Assembly: GCF_022760175.1 (NCBI RefSeq)
Contig: NZ_CP094326.1
Coordinates: forward strand, 2,034,804 to 2,098,803
Direction of reading: 5' to 3'
Source: Zhouia spongiae
GTDB lineage: Bacteria > Bacteroidota > Bacteroidia > Flavobacteriales > Flavobacteriaceae
DNA: 64,000 bases
Part shown: piece by piece, positions 55,001 through 63,438 of the stretch
Layout: every line of letters begins with the position of its first letter
Numbering within the stretch: position 1 is the first letter of the stretch
Translations under genes and position numbers: made by a program
Notes under the pieces: generated by a model
What the model saw: the letters and a program-made list of their open reading frames with translations, nothing else
Databases searched by the model: none
What the model was told of the DNA's origin: nothing

Positions 55001-55097
55001 AATCTTTAGAAGGGTTGGTGTATATGGCCGATTCTTGGGCAAATCCTCTGGCGGATAATAGTAAAATAGAAAGGCAAGCAAGTTTACGGATGTTCAT
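52077..55097 (-). CDS. very large TPR-repeat protein
   Basis: A 1006-residue exported protein (signal peptide ending GFAQ). It is composed almost fully of tetratricopeptide repeats: YLRALDLYNERQYQASQNIF, YYQLGYAYYKQGDYENAIN-type units and many YxxAxxxYxxGxYxxAxxxF blocks, estimated at more than 20. Such solenoids act as protein-interaction scaffolds in the periplasm. It starts an operon with the barrel protein encoded next. No enzymatic domain is visible. Confidence 0.85.
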   Translation of the reverse strand: MNIRKLACLSILLLSARGFAQESAIYTNPSKDYLRALDLYNERQYQASQNIFTDVKEHTTDIETQANCSYYIANAAIRLNQLGAERLMEDFVENYPTSTKRNSAFIDVANYYFDQGKYANSLKWYDKAEDQSMSYNEREEFNFKKGYALFKAKKHKDARTYLNRVITSEKYGSQAKYYIGYIAYESDNYGEADTYFSQVSGNEELNDKLSYYQADMNFKKGDFKKAISLATQQLAKADPKEKSELSKIVGESYFNLEQYNEAIPYLKEYKGKSGKWNNVDFYQLGYAYYKQGDYENAINQFNKIIDANDPVAQNAYYHLAECYIKTDKKQQALNAFRNASQMTFVEQIRKDAALNYAKLSYDVGNPYENVPQVLTNYLNNYPESSNKQEIQELLVDSYITSKNYDAALELLEKNRSFSSKTTYQKVAFYRGLELFNDGKYQDALTYLDKSLKETQDAGFTARATFWKAEADYILNRYNDAVVGFKQFEQSNAARTTPEYKNLYYNLGYAYFKQKNYEQAISYFKKYDASEKQDSQRLNDTYLRLGDSHFVTSKYWPAMEYYNKAIALNKVDADYAQFQKAISYGFVERPNQKIDQLEKFVNDYPNSTLRDDAYYELGNTYVNNNQTGKGISSYNKLAQEYRMSSYVPKAILKEGLIYYNAGQNNEALVKFKQVVKDYPDTQEAVQAVSTAKMIYVEEGKVNEYANWVKQLDFVEVSESDIENAAYEAAERKFVQGETRASVKGFEDYLEQFPNGAHAIQANFYLAQSYFNTGETQKSIPHYKYVIKDRNEFTEQALARLSQLYIDKGQNEAAIPILKQLEIQADYPQNITFAQSNLMKINYELKNYSETLTYAEKVLSNGKIDNRIKSDAQIMIARSAVKTNNQELAKSAYSQVQKIATGALAAEALYYDAYFKNKDGAFEASNEAVQKLAKDYAGYKEFGAKGLIVMAKNFHALDDAFQATYILENVMNNFADYPDIVKEAETELQRIKSQESLRNSSVSPTDQN

Positions 55098-55123
55098 GAA
55101 ACGCTTCTTTTTAAATTTAGCAT

Positions 55124-55131
55124 CAAATATA
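55124..55131 (-). promoter_or_regulatory. -7 element of TPR/barrel operon
   Basis: The minus strand reads TATATTTG, an exact TAnnTTTG match, 26 bp before the ATG at 55097. Confidence 0.5.
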
Positions 55132-55225
55132 GGATAACAGTCACACTAATAACGCAGGTTTCGTGTTATAATTATACTAAGGACTCATTTATGAGCAAAA
55201 ATTGAGCCAGATGCAATGATACAAT

Positions 55226-55255
55226 TTTGTTAAACTAAATTAGTTGTTACCTTTA
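55226..55255 (+). promoter_or_regulatory. candidate ftsE promoter
   Basis: TTTG at 55226-55229 and TACCTTTA at 55248-55255 are separated by 18 bp, close to the Bacteroidota -33/-7 arrangement, though the last base of the -7 differs. It leaves a 5' leader of about 60 nt before the ATG at 55321. Confidence 0.4.
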
Positions 55256-55320
55256 CAACATTGTATAAAAACTGAAAGTTGTTTTTATACTTTCTTTTTG
55301 AATTCAAATAAAGATCTAGT

Positions 55321-56004
55321 ATGTCAAATACCATTCTTGAGTTAAGAGAAGTAGCTGTTTATCAACGGGAAAATCTGGTTTTAAGTGAAGTAAACCTCAG
55401 TATAAATGAGGGAGAGTTTGTATACCTGATAGGTAAAACCGGTAGTGGTAAGAGTAGTTTTATGAAGACACTTTATGGCGATTTGCCGCTTACACAAGGA
55501 TCGGGAAGTATTGTCGGATATGACCTCAGGGGGTTAAAAGAAAAAGATATTCCTTTTTTAAGGAGAAAGCTGGGGGTTGTTTTTCAGGACTTTAAGTTAT
55601 TGCCGGACAGGAATGTAAATGATAACCTGATTTTTGTTCTTAAAGCAACCGGCTGGAAAGATAAGGAAGAAATGAACCTGAAAATAGAAGAAGTTCTGAG
55701 TAAGGTCGGGATGAAAACCAAAGGATTTAAATATCCACACCAGTTATCGGGAGGGGAGCAGCAACGGGTAGCGATCGCAAGAGCCTTGCTAAATGACCCC
55801 GAACTCATTTTAGCAGATGAGCCGACGGGGAACCTTGATCCGCAAACAAGTGTTGAGGTTATGAAAGTACTCCAGGATATTAATAAGAACGGAAGAACGA
55901 TTCTGATGGCCACCCACGATTATGCCTTACTGTTGAAGTATCCGTCCAAGACTCTTAAATGTGACGGGAGCAAAGTTTTCGAAGTTGTTCAGAAGAATGT
56001 TTAG
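55321..56004 (+). CDS. ftsE: cell-division ABC ATPase FtsE
   Basis: A 227-residue ABC ATPase. Walker A GKTGSGKSSFMK, Q-loop VVFQDFKLLPDRNV, signature LSGGEQQRVAIARALL, Walker B LILADEPTGNLDP and H-loop ATHDYALL are all intact. The DFKLLPDRNV phrase is typical of FtsE. With FtsX it controls peptidoglycan hydrolases at the septum; ftsX is not adjacent, which is common in this phylum. The stop overlaps that of the leftward YgjV-like gene by 4 bp. Confidence 0.93.
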   Translation: MSNTILELREVAVYQRENLVLSEVNLSINEGEFVYLIGKTGSGKSSFMKTLYGDLPLTQGSGSIVGYDLRGLKEKDIPFLRRKLGVVFQDFKLLPDRNVNDNLIFVLKATGWKDKEEMNLKIEEVLSKVGMKTKGFKYPHQLSGGEQQRVAIARALLNDPELILADEPTGNLDPQTSVEVMKVLQDINKNGRTILMATHDYALLLKYPSKTLKCDGSKVFEVVQKNV

Positions 56005-56243
56005 GAATTTGATTTTTTCTTTAGTTTAAGCAGGTAAAAACCGTTTACTACAAAAATAGCCAGATTGGTTACGATTATGGGCCAGGAAGTCTGCAACATG
56101 AATCCGTAAGCAACAAACAAAGCACAGCCAATCATATTGACCGTTCTTAAGGTTACAATATTTTTCATTAAAAATGATAACAAAACACCCAGGGAGGCGG
56201 CATAACCTACCCATTCGGTGAATGGTATTCCTGAAATATCCAT
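56001..56243 (-). CDS. small inner-membrane protein, YgjV-like
   Basis: An 80-residue protein with three hydrophobic segments: WVGYAASLGVLLSFLM, MIGCALFVAYGFML and IIVTNLAIFVVNGFYLLKL. The pattern K-N-I-x-x-L-R-x-x-N-x-I-G-x-x-x-F-x-x-Y-G matches the YgjV/Imp-YgjV family, which is related to SemiSWEET sugar transporters by topology only. Function unknown. Convergent with ftsE, with a 4-bp overlap of the stops. Confidence 0.7.
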   Translation of the reverse strand: MDISGIPFTEWVGYAASLGVLLSFLMKNIVTLRTVNMIGCALFVAYGFMLQTSWPIIVTNLAIFVVNGFYLLKLKKKSNS

Positions 56244-56303
56244 ATGAGATGTATTAAAAAGATGGTTAACGGATTTCTATTAAAAATAAGAAGGAAATAC
56301 ATA

Positions 56304-56345
56304 ATAACACAAAAAATCCCGTTAATACGGGATTTTTTGTGTTAT
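56304..56345. terminator. bidirectional intrinsic terminator downstream of typA
   Basis: A perfect 19-bp stem (left arm 56304-56322, right arm 56327-56345) with a 4-nt loop; A and T runs of six lie in the stem. It would end typA transcripts coming from the right. Confidence 0.85.
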
Positions 56346-56350
56346 TGATT

Positions 56351-56500
56351 GCTCGATTATCGGGATTTAACCCCGATAACGTCGGGGGTTCTCAGGCGCT
56401 TGCCTTGTGAAATGTTTCTAGCGGAATTTCAGGGGACTTACATTAAAAAGTGTATTAGTTTTTCTTTTAATGCCTTGCGACCTGCCCCGAGGCGGCTGAT
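56351..56500 (+). repeat. dispersed intergenic repeat, copy B
   Basis: Contains gctcgattatcgggatttaa, gcgcttgccttgtgaaatgt, agcggaatttcaggggactt and acctgccccgaggcggctga in the same order as the blocks of copy A. It lies between the typA terminator and the typA stop codon. Confidence 0.6.
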
Positions 56501-56506
56501 AGAAAA

Positions 56507-58312
56507 TTAACCCAGTTCCTTTTCTCTGCGCTTACGTTCGTTCTCATCTAAAAATATCTTCCTTAAGCGGAGAGACTCCGGCGTTACTTCAACATATTCA
56601 TCTTTTTGGATGTATTCCAAAGCTTCCTCCAGGGAGAATTTAATTGGCGGTGCCAGTTTCACTTTGTCGTCGGCACCGGCAGATCTTACGTTTGATAATT
56701 TTTTGGTTTTGGTAACATTCACCACCATATCATCGCCACGGGAGTTCTCACCAATCACTTGCCCGGTATAGATATCTTCACCAGGATGAATAAAGAATTT
56801 CCCTCTTTCCTGGAGCTTGTCGAGCGAATAAGGGATAGCGGTTCCTTTTTCCATAGAGATCAGTGAACCGTTAATACGTCCAGGGATTTCGCCTTTAAAC
56901 GGCTGGAATTCCAAGAAGCGGTGGTTCATAATGGCTTCACCGGCAGTAGCTGTCAATAGTTGATTTCTTAATCCGATAATCCCTCTTGAGGGGATGTTGA
57001 ATTTAAGGATCATGCGTTCTCCTTTGGGTTCCATGCTTAGCATTTCACCTTTACGTATAGTAACCATTTCTACAGCTTTACCCGATACATTTTCAGGCAG
57101 GTCGATGGTGAGCTCTTCAACCGGTTCGCATTTCTGACCGTCAATTTCTTTAAGGATAACCTGCGGCTGTCCGATTTGGAGTTCATATCCTTCACGTCTC
57201 ATGGTTTCAATAAGTACAGAAAGGTGGAGTACTCCACGGCCGAATACCATAAACTTATCTGCGCTTCCCGTATCTTGAACACGCAGCGCAAGGTTACGTT
57301 CCAATTCCTTTTCCAAACGGTCTTTAATATGGCGGGAGGTAACAAACTTCCCTTCTTTACCAAAGAACGGAGAATCGTTGATGGTAAACAACATACTCAT
57401 TGTCGGTTCGTCAATAGCGATGGTCGGTAAACCTTCCGGATTTTCAAAATCGGCAATGGTATCGCCTATTTCAAATCCTTCAAGGCCTGAAATAGCACAG
57501 ATATCACCGGCATTTACCTCCTCTACTTTTTTACGCCCCAGACCGTCAAAAATATGTAGTTCTTTAATTTTAGATCTTACTACAGAACCGTCTCTTTTTA
57601 CCAGGGATACATTCATAGCAGGTTTTAATGACCCTCTTTGTAATCTGCCGATCGCAATTCGTCCGGTATAAGAAGAGAAATCCAAAGAGGTAATAAGCAT
57701 CTGCAAGGAACCTTCTTCGATTTTAGGAGAAGGAATATGCTCTACTACCATATCCAGTAACGGTTCGATGTTTTCTGTCTGGTTGTTCCAATCGTCACTC
57801 ATCCAGTTGTTTTTGGCAGAGCCGTAAACAGTTGGGAAATCAAGCTGCCATTCTTCAGCACCTAATTCGAACATCAGGTCGAATACAGCTTCATGTACTT
57901 CATCAGGGGTACAGTTCTCTTTATCAACTTTGTTGACCACTACAATCGGTTTCAACCTCATTTCGATAGCCTTCTGAAGTACAAAACGTGTTTGCGGCAT
58001 AGGGCCTTCAAATGCATCTACTAAAAGTAAAACACCATCGGCCATGTTCAATACACGCTCTACTTCACCACCAAAATCGGCGTGACCAGGAGTGTCAATG
58101 ATATTGATCTTGGTTCCTTTATAATTTACAGAAACGTTTTTAGAAAGAATCGTAATTCCTCTTTCACGTTCCAGATCGTTATTATCAAGAATGAGTTCTC
58201 CCGTTTCCTGATTATCACGGAAAAGTTCGCAGTGATGAAGAATTTTATCAACCAAAGTAGTTTTACCGTGGTCAACGTGTGCAATAATGGCAATGTTTTT
58301 AATTGCAGTCAT
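56507..58312 (-). CDS. typA: translational GTPase TypA/BipA
   Basis: A 601-residue ribosome-associated GTPase that helps late 50S assembly and growth under stress. G1 [15 protein letters not shown]3 [16 protein letters not shown]4 [10 protein letters not shown]; then the EF-G-like domains and the BipA-specific C-terminal domain with [19 protein letters not shown] and [18 protein letters not shown]. The length is normal. The leader is about 100 nt long, counted from the -7 element. Confidence 0.97.
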   Translation of the reverse strand: MTAIKNIAIIAHVDHGKTTLVDKILHHCELFRDNQETGELILDNNDLERERGITILSKNVSVNYKGTKINIIDTPGHADFGGEVERVLNMADGVLLLVDAFEGPMPQTRFVLQKAIEMRLKPIVVVNKVDKENCTPDEVHEAVFDLMFELGAEEWQLDFPTVYGSAKNNWMSDDWNNQTENIEPLLDMVVEHIPSPKIEEGSLQMLITSLDFSSYTGRIAIGRLQRGSLKPAMNVSLVKRDGSVVRSKIKELHIFDGLGRKKVEEVNAGDICAISGLEGFEIGDTIADFENPEGLPTIAIDEPTMSMLFTINDSPFFGKEGKFVTSRHIKDRLEKELERNLALRVQDTGSADKFMVFGRGVLHLSVLIETMRREGYELQIGQPQVILKEIDGQKCEPVEELTIDLPENVSGKAVEMVTIRKGEMLSMEPKGERMILKFNIPSRGIIGLRNQLLTATAGEAIMNHRFLEFQPFKGEIPGRINGSLISMEKGTAIPYSLDKLQERGKFFIHPGEDIYTGQVIGENSRGDDMVVNVTKTKKLSNVRSAGADDKVKLAPPIKFSLEEALEYIQKDEYVEVTPESLRLRKIFLDENERKRREKELG

Positions 58313-58412
58313 AAATAAACCCTTGTTATAGTTTTAAATTCAGGGTAAAAGCACTAGTATTCTGATTGTTAAAGAGTAGCCTTTGTTTTTAACCCCTTGA
58401 TTTTAAGGGTGC

Positions 58413-58420
58413 AAAGGTAC
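58413..58420 (-). promoter_or_regulatory. -7 element of typA promoter
   Basis: The minus strand reads TACCTTTG, an exact match to TAnnTTTG and followed by GCAC as at many flavobacterial promoters. It lies about 100 bp before the typA ATG. Confidence 0.6.
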
Positions 58421-58729
58421 GTTTTATTTTTCAAGTTGTTTGGTTTTTGTGAATGATTTTTTTATGTCGGAACAATCTGGTTTTTAGTGTTTAAAGACAT
58501 TCCGGGAGTGAGCAATGTTAAAGCCGATATTGATTACTGTCTGGTATTGCCGGCTGTTCTTTTGTAATATAGGGTGAGTGTGATTGAAATGGATAAAATA
58601 TATTTTGTTTCTTCACTGTCGTAAAAGGTAGCGTCCAGGAAAATGCAATCTGCTTTTTTATCTATAGTCACATCTTTTCTATTTGTCAATGCCGGATACA
58701 AACAAAACACTTTTGTCAGTTCTGTAACT

Positions 58730-58816
58730 TTTATTCGACCATCGAGATTTAATCCCGCATCGCTAAAAAGGTATGCTGCCCGTCCTCTCGTGAGCTTGTT
58801 CCGAGGTTGTTTACTC
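58730..58816 (+). repeat. dispersed intergenic repeat, copy C (short form)
   Basis: ttttattcgaccatcgagat, gcatcgctaaaaaggtatgc and gagcttgttccgaggttgtt match blocks of copy A; the central part is missing. Its right end runs up to and includes the stop codon (58811-58813) of the leftward permease gene. Confidence 0.6.
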
Positions 58817-60046
58817 AAACTTAATAGACTTTGCAGGCGAAATTTTGGTAATGATGTAAGAAGGCACCAGTAACATTAACAAACACAATACAAGTGTGCC
58901 AATATTCAGTGTTATAATATGTATAGGACTGATGTATACGGGGGCTTCGTTTACATAATAATTAGAAGGGTCTAATTTAATAAAGCCAAAATATTTTTGA
59001 GCAAGTAACAAACCTAAACCTATCATATTGCCCCATATAATACCAATACCAATGAGGTAAGCGGCATTGTATAAAAAAACCTTCCTGATGTTCCAGTTGT
59101 TGCTCCCGATAGCTTTCAGGATGCCGATCATTTGAGTCCGTTCTAAAATAAGGACCAACAGGGCGGTTATCATATTGATGCCTCCAACCAGGATCATAAT
59201 CCCGATAATAATGGCAATATTAACATCGAATAGTTTTAGCCATTCAAAAATATGATAGTATTTGTCGGCTATGGTTTGCGCATCAAGTGTAGGGGGAAGA
59301 CTTTCGAATACTTCGATCCCTTTTATTTGCAATTCATTGAAATCGTCTATAAAGACCTCAAAATTTCCAATCTGATCTTCTGTCCATTTGTTCATTCTCT
59401 GAACATGTCTCAGGTCGACAAACATATAATTGGCATCGAATTCCTCGAATCCGCTTTCATAAATACCAACGACCTTGAGTTTTAACTGGTTTGGAATTTC
59501 CGATTCATTGTCTTTAAGAAAGAAAGTATAAAACGAATCTCCGATATTGAACTTCAGCCGGTTTGCAAGATATTTTGAGATTAAAACCTCTTCATTTCTT
59601 TTTCCTGAATAATCGGGAAGTTTACCGTCAATAAGGTATTCTTTGAATATACTCCAGTTATAATCTGCTCCGACACCCTTGGCATTAACGCCTTCAAAAG
59701 TTTCGTCGGTTCGTATGATGCCCCATTTAGAAGCTACTGCCTGGATGTGCTTTATTCCGGAAACCGTTTTAAAACCGGGATAAAAATCCTGATGAATGTC
59801 TATAGGTGCAACGGAAGCATCAGAGGTGTTATTGTCAAACTTGTAAATTTGAATGTCTCCATTGAACGCTGAAACTTTTTCTCGTATCTTGCGCTGTAAA
59901 CCGACTCCGGTTGCTATGGCAATCATCATCATAATGAGACCAAGGGCTATTGCTGCAATGGCAATTTTTATGATGGGGCCGGAAACGTTATTCTTGTGAG
60001 ACTTTCCGGTTATGAGTCGTTTGGCTATAAAATATTCTAAATTCAA
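58811..60046 (-). CDS. LolC/LolE-like ABC transporter permease
   Basis: A 411-residue inner-membrane permease of the MacB/FtsX fold. First membrane segment near residue 30 (IIKIAIAAIALGLIMMMIAI), a large periplasmic domain (about 50-265), then three membrane segments with INMITALLVLILERTQMIGILK, the typical 'ERTxxIGILKAxG' coupling helix. In Bacteroidota a single such permease is taken to serve lipoprotein release with a LolD ATPase encoded elsewhere. The gene end coincides with the edge of repeat copy C. Divergent from a NamZ-like gene with only 3 bp between start codons. Confidence 0.88.
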   Translation of the reverse strand: MNLEYFIAKRLITGKSHKNNVSGPIIKIAIAAIALGLIMMMIAIATGVGLQRKIREKVSAFNGDIQIYKFDNNTSDASVAPIDIHQDFYPGFKTVSGIKHIQAVASKWGIIRTDETFEGVNAKGVGADYNWSIFKEYLIDGKLPDYSGKRNEEVLISKYLANRLKFNIGDSFYTFFLKDNESEIPNQLKLKVVGIYESGFEEFDANYMFVDLRHVQRMNKWTEDQIGNFEVFIDDFNELQIKGIEVFESLPPTLDAQTIADKYYHIFEWLKLFDVNIAIIIGIMILVGGINMITALLVLILERTQMIGILKAIGSNNWNIRKVFLYNAAYLIGIGIIWGNMIGLGLLLAQKYFGFIKLDPSNYYVNEAPVYISPIHIITLNIGTLVLCLLMLLVPSYIITKISPAKSIKFE

Positions 60047-60049
60047 AAT

Positions 60050-61297
60050 TTGAAGCAGTTTATGAAATTCAAAAATACATTTTTATTGTTGTTTTTACTG
60101 ATGATTTCTTGTGGTAATAGTCATGTACTGCAACAAAGTCCGGAAAAAACAAATGAAATCATCGGGGATACTATCTCAGAAAAGCAAAAGAAAATAGTCA
60201 TTGGAGCGAACAGGACAGAAGTGTATTTACCTAAACTTTTGGGGAAGAATGTTGCTGTTGTTGCCAACCAGACTTCGGTTATTTACAAGTCTGATACGGT
60301 TTATACTCATTTGGTTGACTCTCTTTTGCGTTGTGGGGTTCGGGTAACGAAGGTGTTTGCCCCGGAACATGGTTTTAGGGGAAGTGCCGATGCCGGCGAG
60401 CATGTTAAAGACGGAAAGGATGCTAAAACGGGATTGCCGCTTATTTCGTTATACGGGTCGAACAAAAAGCCAGCCAAAGCCCAGTTAGAAGATGTCGATA
60501 TGGTGATTTTTGATATTCAGGATGTGGGAGTTCGCTTTTATACTTATATATCGACAATGCATTATGTAATGGAGGCCTGTGCCGAGAATGATATTCCGGT
60601 AATCGTTTTTGACCGCCCCAATCCTAATGGAGGTTATGTCGACGGGCCTACTTTAGAAAAAGAACACAGGAGTTTTCTGGGGATGCACACCATTCCTTTG
60701 GTGCATGGAATGACTATCGCAGAATATGCTGCTATGGTAAACGGGGAAGGATGGCTGAAGAACGGAGTTAAGTGTGATCTGGAAACGGTGTTGATGGAGA
60801 ATTATTCCAGAGATATGGATTATAGCCTGCCGATCAGGCCTTCGCCTAACCTTCCAAACGACCAGTCTATACAGCTATATCCCAGTTTGGGCTTTTTTGA
60901 AGGAACGGATGTTAATGCAGGAAGGGGAACAGGATTTCAGTTTCAGCGATACGGGGCTCCGTTTTTAGATAGTGAAGTATTTACCTTTACCTATACACCC
61001 GAGCCGAATTTTGGTGCTAAAGATCCGAAGCACAACGGCGAACTTTGTTATGGGGAAGATTTAAGTGATGAACCGTCCCCCAAAAGCGTAAATTTAGAGT
61101 GGTTGATAAAAGCCTATAACGGAACTAAGGATAAATTAAAATTCTTTAAATCCAGGTCGTTTACACTCCATGCGGGAACAGAAAAATTGCGGAAACAAAT
61201 AGAAGCCGGATGGACTGAGAATCAGATAAGGGAAACCTGGCAAGAAGGGATCGAACAGTTTAAAATAATAAGAAAAAAGTATCTTAAATATAATTAA
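60050..61297 (+). CDS. namZ: NamZ-like exo-beta-N-acetylmuramidase lipoprotein (DUF1343/GH171)
   Basis: A 415-residue lipoprotein (LLLFLLMISCGNS). The ATG at 60062 is an equally good start. The DUF1343 domain shows VAVVANQTSV, VFAPEHGFRGSADAGEHV, DMVIFDIQDVGVRFYTYIS, VFDRPNPNGG and IPLVHGMTIAEYA. The family is GH171, whose Bacillus member NamZ removes terminal MurNAc from peptidoglycan fragments. This fits cell-wall recycling at the periplasmic side. The stop overlaps that of the leftward desaturase-like gene by 4 bp. Confidence 0.9.
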   Translation: MKQFMKFKNTFLLLFLLMISCGNSHVLQQSPEKTNEIIGDTISEKQKKIVIGANRTEVYLPKLLGKNVAVVANQTSVIYKSDTVYTHLVDSLLRCGVRVTKVFAPEHGFRGSADAGEHVKDGKDAKTGLPLISLYGSNKKPAKAQLEDVDMVIFDIQDVGVRFYTYISTMHYVMEACAENDIPVIVFDRPNPNGGYVDGPTLEKEHRSFLGMHTIPLVHGMTIAEYAAMVNGEGWLKNGVKCDLETVLMENYSRDMDYSLPIRPSPNLPNDQSIQLYPSLGFFEGTDVNAGRGTGFQFQRYGAPFLDSEVFTFTYTPEPNFGAKDPKHNGELCYGEDLSDEPSPKSVNLEWLIKAYNGTKDKLKFFKSRSFTLHAGTEKLRKQIEAGWTENQIRETWQEGIEQFKIIRKKYLKYN

Positions 61298-62127
61298 TCG
61301 AATTTTCCGCCCGTTGGCGGTCTGTATCCTTTAAATGGGAGTTTTAATAATTTGACGATATGGGCATTGGAATCCACATCGGGGTAGCTGTCTACGCCAT
61401 AGGTAATTTCTTCATTTCTTATTTTGGCAAAAGTGCCGAATAAGCGATCCCAGATCGAGAAAATATTCCCATAATTGGTATCGGTGTAAGGAAGGACATA
61501 GTGGTGATGTACTTTATGCATGTCCGGAGATACAATTACCCAGCTTATAATGTCATCCAGCTTTTTGGGCAGCTCTATATTGGCATGATTGAATTGTGAA
61601 AAAACAACCGATAGCGATTGGTATAGCATAACGATACCTACAGGAGCGCCCAGTATAAAGACACCAAGGGTTGTAAAAATGAAACGGATTACGCTTTCTC
61701 CGGGGTGGTGACGATTCGCAGTGGTTGTGTCTACATGATTGTCTGTATGATGTATAAGGTGAAACATCCATAGCGGTTTTATTTTGTGTTGAACCCAATG
61801 AGCCAGATAAGCACCTGTAAAATCCAATAGCAGAACCCCTAAAACAATTGTAGCCCATAGAGGGAACTCCAGCCATTGTAACAGACCGAACTTGCTCTCA
61901 ACAGTCCAGTCGCTTGTTTTTAGTAAAATAAAGGCCAGAAAAAAATTTATAACAATAGTAGTCAGTGTGAAAAAAATGTTAGGCCAGGCATGTTTGAATT
62001 TTTTGTATTTGAATTTAAAAAGTGGATTGGCATATTCCAATAACCAGAAAAACGTAATCCCGCTAACTAAGATCAGGCTTCTGTGAGATGAAGGGATGGT
62101 TGAAAAATAGTCTATAATTACTTCCAT
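61294..62127 (-). CDS. sterol desaturase / fatty-acid hydroxylase family protein
   Basis: A 277-residue integral membrane di-iron oxygenase. The histidine boxes are present: HWVQHKIKPLWMFHLIHHT, DTTTANRHHPGE and SPDMHKVHHHYVLPYTDTN, followed by WDRLFGTF. Bacterial members hydroxylate lipids, carotenoids or alkylglycerols; here the substrate is open. The stop overlaps that of the convergent namZ-like gene. Confidence 0.93.
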   Translation of the reverse strand: MEVIIDYFSTIPSSHRSLILVSGITFFWLLEYANPLFKFKYKKFKHAWPNIFFTLTTIVINFFLAFILLKTSDWTVESKFGLLQWLEFPLWATIVLGVLLLDFTGAYLAHWVQHKIKPLWMFHLIHHTDNHVDTTTANRHHPGESVIRFIFTTLGVFILGAPVGIVMLYQSLSVVFSQFNHANIELPKKLDDIISWVIVSPDMHKVHHHYVLPYTDTNYGNIFSIWDRLFGTFAKIRNEEITYGVDSYPDVDSNAHIVKLLKLPFKGYRPPTGGKFD

Positions 62128-62151
62128 AGAAGCTAATATAGTCTATTTGAA

Positions 62152-62646
62152 TTACTTAGGCAATCGTTTTTTCATTGCTTCTACTATATTGTATGCTGCA
62201 GGGCAGATGGAGGTGTTCTTTAATGTGAGATTGGATATCTGATGAAATTTTTTTCTGTCGGTATGAGGATACTCCCTGCATGCTTTTGGACGTACATCAT
62301 ATATCAGACAATAGTTGTCGGTATCTAAAAAAGTGCATGGCACGCTTTGAAGGACATGGTCGTTGTCTTCATCGATCTGTAAATACTGATCAATAAATTG
62401 CTGAGGTTTTAATTTCAGATGTTTGGCAATGCGTTCTATGTCGGCATTTGTAAATAGGGGGCCGGTGGTCTTGCAACAATTGGCGCAGGTCAAACAGTCC
62501 GTCCTGTTGAATTCATCATGGTGCAGTTCCTGCATCACCTGATCGAGATTCCTGGGAGGCTTTTTCTTAAGCTTAGAGAAATACTTTTTATTTTCTTTAT
62601 GCTTATCTTTGGCCAGTTGTGGAAGTTGTTTAAGAAATTCGTCCAT
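62152..62646 (-). CDS. YkgJ-family cysteine-cluster protein
   Basis: About 164 residues. The CLTCANCC cluster near residue 55, followed by CTFLDTDNYCLIYDVRPKAC and EYPHTDRKKF, is typical of the YkgJ/CxxCxxCC family, thought to bind zinc or iron-sulfur. The frame is open further upstream (to 62766), but that part overlaps the next gene's start; the ATG at 62646 (MDEFLKQLPQLAKDK) matches the family and lies 20 bp after a good -7 element. Confidence 0.88.
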   Translation of the reverse strand: MDEFLKQLPQLAKDKHKENKKYFSKLKKKPPRNLDQVMQELHHDEFNRTDCLTCANCCKTTGPLFTNADIERIAKHLKLKPQQFIDQYLQIDEDNDHVLQSVPCTFLDTDNYCLIYDVRPKACREYPHTDRKKFHQISNLTLKNTSICPAAYNIVEAMKKRLPK

Positions 62647-62665
62647 TCGCAATATGCCTTTGGCG

Positions 62666-62673
62666 CAAAAATA
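62666..62673 (-). promoter_or_regulatory. -7 element of YkgJ-type gene
   Basis: The minus strand reads TATTTTTG followed by CGCC, an exact TAnnTTTG match. It supports the downstream ATG at 62646 as the start. Confidence 0.55.
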
Positions 62674-62727
62674 ATATCTTTTACCGATATCACTTTCCGA
62701 TTGTTTTAAAATAACCACTATCAATTT

Positions 62728-63438
62728 ATGAAAGATCTTTTTGGGAAAGCCATTCTTGATTACCAATTAGGTAACTATACCGAGGATATAAAAACAGAAA
62801 CTTCAATTTCTGAGGAAGACGACCTGCCTTTGCCTTATTTGTTCAGGGGGTATGATGAAATGCCCGCAATCGAAAAAAGGGCAATGGATCTTTCAAAGGG
62901 GAGGGTGTTAGACGTAGGCTGCGGTGCAGGCAGTCATTCGTTGTACCTTCAAAATGAAAAACATTTAGATGTCTTGTCGATCGATATATCCGAGGGGGCG
63001 GTAAAGGCATCAGGGATGCGAGGATTGAAAAATGTTCGTCTCCAGAATGTTATGGAACTGGAGGGAGAGAAGTTCGATACGATTTTATTGCTGATGAATG
63101 GAGCGGGCATGTGTGGCCGTTTAAAGAAGATCTCTGCTTTTTTATTGAAGCTGAAGACTTTGTTGAATGAGGGGGGGCAGGTATTAATGGACTCTTCAGA
63201 TATTGTTTATATGTTTGATCGGGATGACGATGGCGGATATTGGATACCTACCGACATGGATTACTATGGGGAGGTAGATTATTATGTGCGGTATAAAGGA
63301 GAAGAAGAACCTCCTATAGACTGGATGTATATCGATTACGATACCCTGGCAAACGCAGCGCAGGCCAATGGTTTTAACAGTGAGCTGATTCTCGAAGGCG
63401 ATCATTATGATTATCTGGCAAGATTAACGACAGCTTAG
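62728..63438 (+). CDS. class I SAM-dependent methyltransferase
   Basis: A 236-residue cytoplasmic protein. Motif I is VLDVGCGAGSHSLYLQ; the acidic residue of motif II is in VLSIDISEGAV, and motif IV-like FDTILLLMNGAGM follows. The target molecule cannot be deduced. It is divergent from the YkgJ-type gene, with 81 bp between the starts, and its stop abuts the stop of the alcohol dehydrogenase gene. Confidence 0.88.
   Translation: MKDLFGKAILDYQLGNYTEDIKTETSISEEDDLPLPYLFRGYDEMPAIEKRAMDLSKGRVLDVGCGAGSHSLYLQNEKHLDVLSIDISEGAVKASGMRGLKNVRLQNVMELEGEKFDTILLLMNGAGMCGRLKKISAFLLKLKTLLNEGGQVLMDSSDIVYMFDRDDDGGYWIPTDMDYYGEVDYYVRYKGEEEPPIDWMYIDYDTLANAAQANGFNSELILEGDHYDYLARLTTA

Noticed and set aside
58534-58818. 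94-codon minus-strand open frame
   Set aside because: It runs through repeat copy C and past the permease stop; likely a by-product of the repeat.
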